The notes under the pieces: model-generated
What the model saw: the letters and a program-made list of their open reading frames with translations, nothing else
Told to the model about the DNA's origin: nothing
Databases searched by the model: none
Made by a program: the position numbers and the translations under genes
Shown: positions 62,974 to 64,000 of the stretch, piece by piece
How positions within the stretch are numbered: the stretch's first letter is position 1
Layout: each line of letters opens with the position of its first letter
Assembly: GCF_000226315.1 (NCBI RefSeq)
Contig: NC_016026.1
Span: forward strand, 806,001-870,000
DNA: 64,000 nt
Direction of reading: 5' to 3'
Source: Micavibrio aeruginosavorus ARL-13
GTDB lineage: Bacteria; Pseudomonadota; Alphaproteobacteria; Micavibrionales; Micavibrionaceae

Positions 62974-64000
62974 TTATCCTTGCGGTATCAAGCCCGCTTC
63001 CAATGCGGATTTTGGTTTTGCGGGGGCTTTTGCGTTCATCGTTTCAAGCAGCGTTTTGGCGGTGCGGTTGAGGTCGGCGTCCGCCTGGTTTAATTTTTCA
63101 GGATCTTGCGTGGAAACGTTCTGGTTAAACCATGTTTTGAAATCATGGCGGGTCATCGCCTGGATGGCGGTAACGGGAACATTGTTGACCAGATCGGTCG
63201 TGAAATGCTGGCGGTGCATATGGGTTATTTGTGCGGGGCTGATCCGGTTGAAATATTCATGATACACAGATGATGCGGTTTGGGAATCTGTCGCATTTTC
63301 CGCCTGTTCGACGACAATGTCGCGAACGTCAGAGACAAAATTAATGTGTTTTTTGTGGTAAATGTTCACCTGTGCAAAACAGGGTTCATACGCATCGCGC
63401 ACATAATTCCGATCTTGCGGATCCATGTCGGCATAATCGCGGGCGATGCCAGACCCATAACCCGGTCGCCATATAAATTTGATCGCCAGACGCTCTCCTG
63501 TCGCATCTTTATGCGCGGCGGCGAAGTGGGCGGTATAGGCACAGGCATCAACCTCGCGCAATTGTGCGCTGTAATATTGGTCGTGCGGTTTCATTCGCGC
63601 GTATGGGAATGGGATTTCCGATAACTGCCAGTGATGGCGTATTTCATGGACCAGCGTGGCCAGGGCATGGTCATCCGACATGCCCGTGTACAAAAAGCTC
63701 GTGTGGTCCTTGTAGAGGCCGAGCGCCCCGCTTGTTTTCTTGTTATACCATGTAAACGCCATATTGGTCCGGACGGCATATTGGTACAATTCTTCACCCG
63801 CCGCCGATTGGCGCATCCGGTGAACCAGATGTTGAATGCGCGGGTCGCCGTTGGTGTGAATATTCGCAAATGACATCGTGGTGCCAATATTTTCCGTACC
63901 TGCGTGCGGGCTGGGTTCTTCGTGTGCGGCCACGAAAATGCCCGTGATCCCCAGAGCGCAAGCCCCGATGAGCCCGGCAATAATTTTTTCAAAACGGCGC
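62974..64000 (-). CDS. Exported HEXXH metallopeptidase-like protein, paralog 2 (cut by window edge)
   Basis: At least 341 residues; the frame is open to the window edge, where it reads RRFEKIIAGLIGACALGITG, a signal peptide whose start lies outside. A GTG further in (MAAHEEPS) is not the true start. The metal site is LATLVHEIRHHWQLSE, with REVDACAYTAHFAAAHKDATG matching the Glu-containing segment of paralog 1, then AYEPCFAQVN. The two proteins share this core and differ at both ends. Probably co-transcribed, with five bases between them. Confidence 0.8.
   Translation of the reverse strand, partial: RRFEKIIAGLIGACALGITGIFVAAHEEPSPHAGTENIGTTMSFANIHTNGDPRIQHLVHRMRQSAAGEELYQYAVRTNMAFTWYNKKTSGALGLYKDHTSFLYTGMSDDHALATLVHEIRHHWQLSEIPFPYARMKPHDQYYSAQLREVDACAYTAHFAAAHKDATGERLAIKFIWRPGYGSGIARDYADMDPQDRNYVRDAYEPCFAQVNIYHKKHINFVSDVRDIVVEQAENATDSQTASSVYHEYFNRISPAQITHMHRQHFTTDLVNNVPVTAIQAMTRHDFKTWFNQNVSTQDPEKLNQADADLNRTAKTLLETMNAKAPAKPKSALEAGLIPQG

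Noticed and set aside
63591-63992. Minus-strand frame of 133 codons at the right edge
   Set aside because: It overlaps the HEXXH protein in another frame; the latter has a signal peptide and conserved motif with its neighbour.

Overview
The window looks like chromosomal DNA of a Gram-negative alphaproteobacterium. Coding is dense, with clear GC preference in most genes and no intergenic stretch over 300 bases. Supporting genes include a maeB-type malic enzyme, TrmFO, the yajC-secD-secF cluster, an NlpD/DipM-like LytM factor behind pcm, a two-domain FadE and a methylcitrate cycle. Promoters that can be read follow one pattern (TTGNNN, mostly 17 bases, CTANNN). A Micavibrio-like lineage is my best guess, but there is no rRNA gene here to settle it.

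Layout. 1-6.4 kb: PBP1A (cut by the window edge), a GNAT enzyme, mgtE and maeB on the minus strand, two unknown genes and tRNA-Leu(GAG). 6.5-14.1 kb: lipB, a pair of N-formylglutamate amidohydrolase-like genes, serS, pcm, the LytM lipoprotein and a DUF3592 membrane protein. 14.2-20.6 kb: an accessory-looking block with three paralogous proteins of unknown function (two carrying duplicated promoters), a divergent Ala-rich protein and a long helical protein. 20.7-24.9 kb: yajC-secDF, a Mth938-type protein and TerC. 24.9-36.1 kb: phosphoesterase, superoxide dismutase, phytoene-synthase-like protein, FecR-domain protein, lipase-like hydrolase with a thioredoxin/NHL protein, trmFO, a GNAT with a histone-H1-like tail, a BPL_N protein and a Y-family polymerase. 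36.3-46.2 kb: rlmJ, a TerB-like protein, a lipoprotein, FadD, a hybrid histidine kinase, then thiolase, acyl-CoA dehydrogenase and an HSD10-type dehydrogenase. 46.2-54.3 kb: three small related two-helix membrane proteins, and prpB, prpC and prpD separated by unrelated genes and repeats. 54.3-64 kb: MBL hydrolase, a degenerate GDPD protein, CPBP protease-like protein, DUF4402 protein, KAS III-like enzyme, an exported EndoU-like protein, fadE and two tandem HEXXH proteins (the last cut by the window edge).

How the genes fit together. Thiolase, short-chain acyl-CoA dehydrogenase and HSD10-like dehydrogenase are the late steps expected for isoleucine or short-chain acyl-CoA breakdown. Their propionyl-CoA could feed PrpC, PrpD and PrpB; FadD and FadE would cover longer fatty acids, and maeB would return malate carbon to pyruvate. 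This is inference from gene content.

Two families of short palindromic repeats lie between genes. One is GTCATCCCGG...-type; the other is CCCTCTCCC-ATGGGGAGAGGG-type, one copy of which forms the apparent serS terminator. The least understood parts are the 14.2-18.2 kb paralog block, the three two-cysteine membrane proteins near 47 kb, the EndoU-like protein and the HEXXH pair at the right edge.
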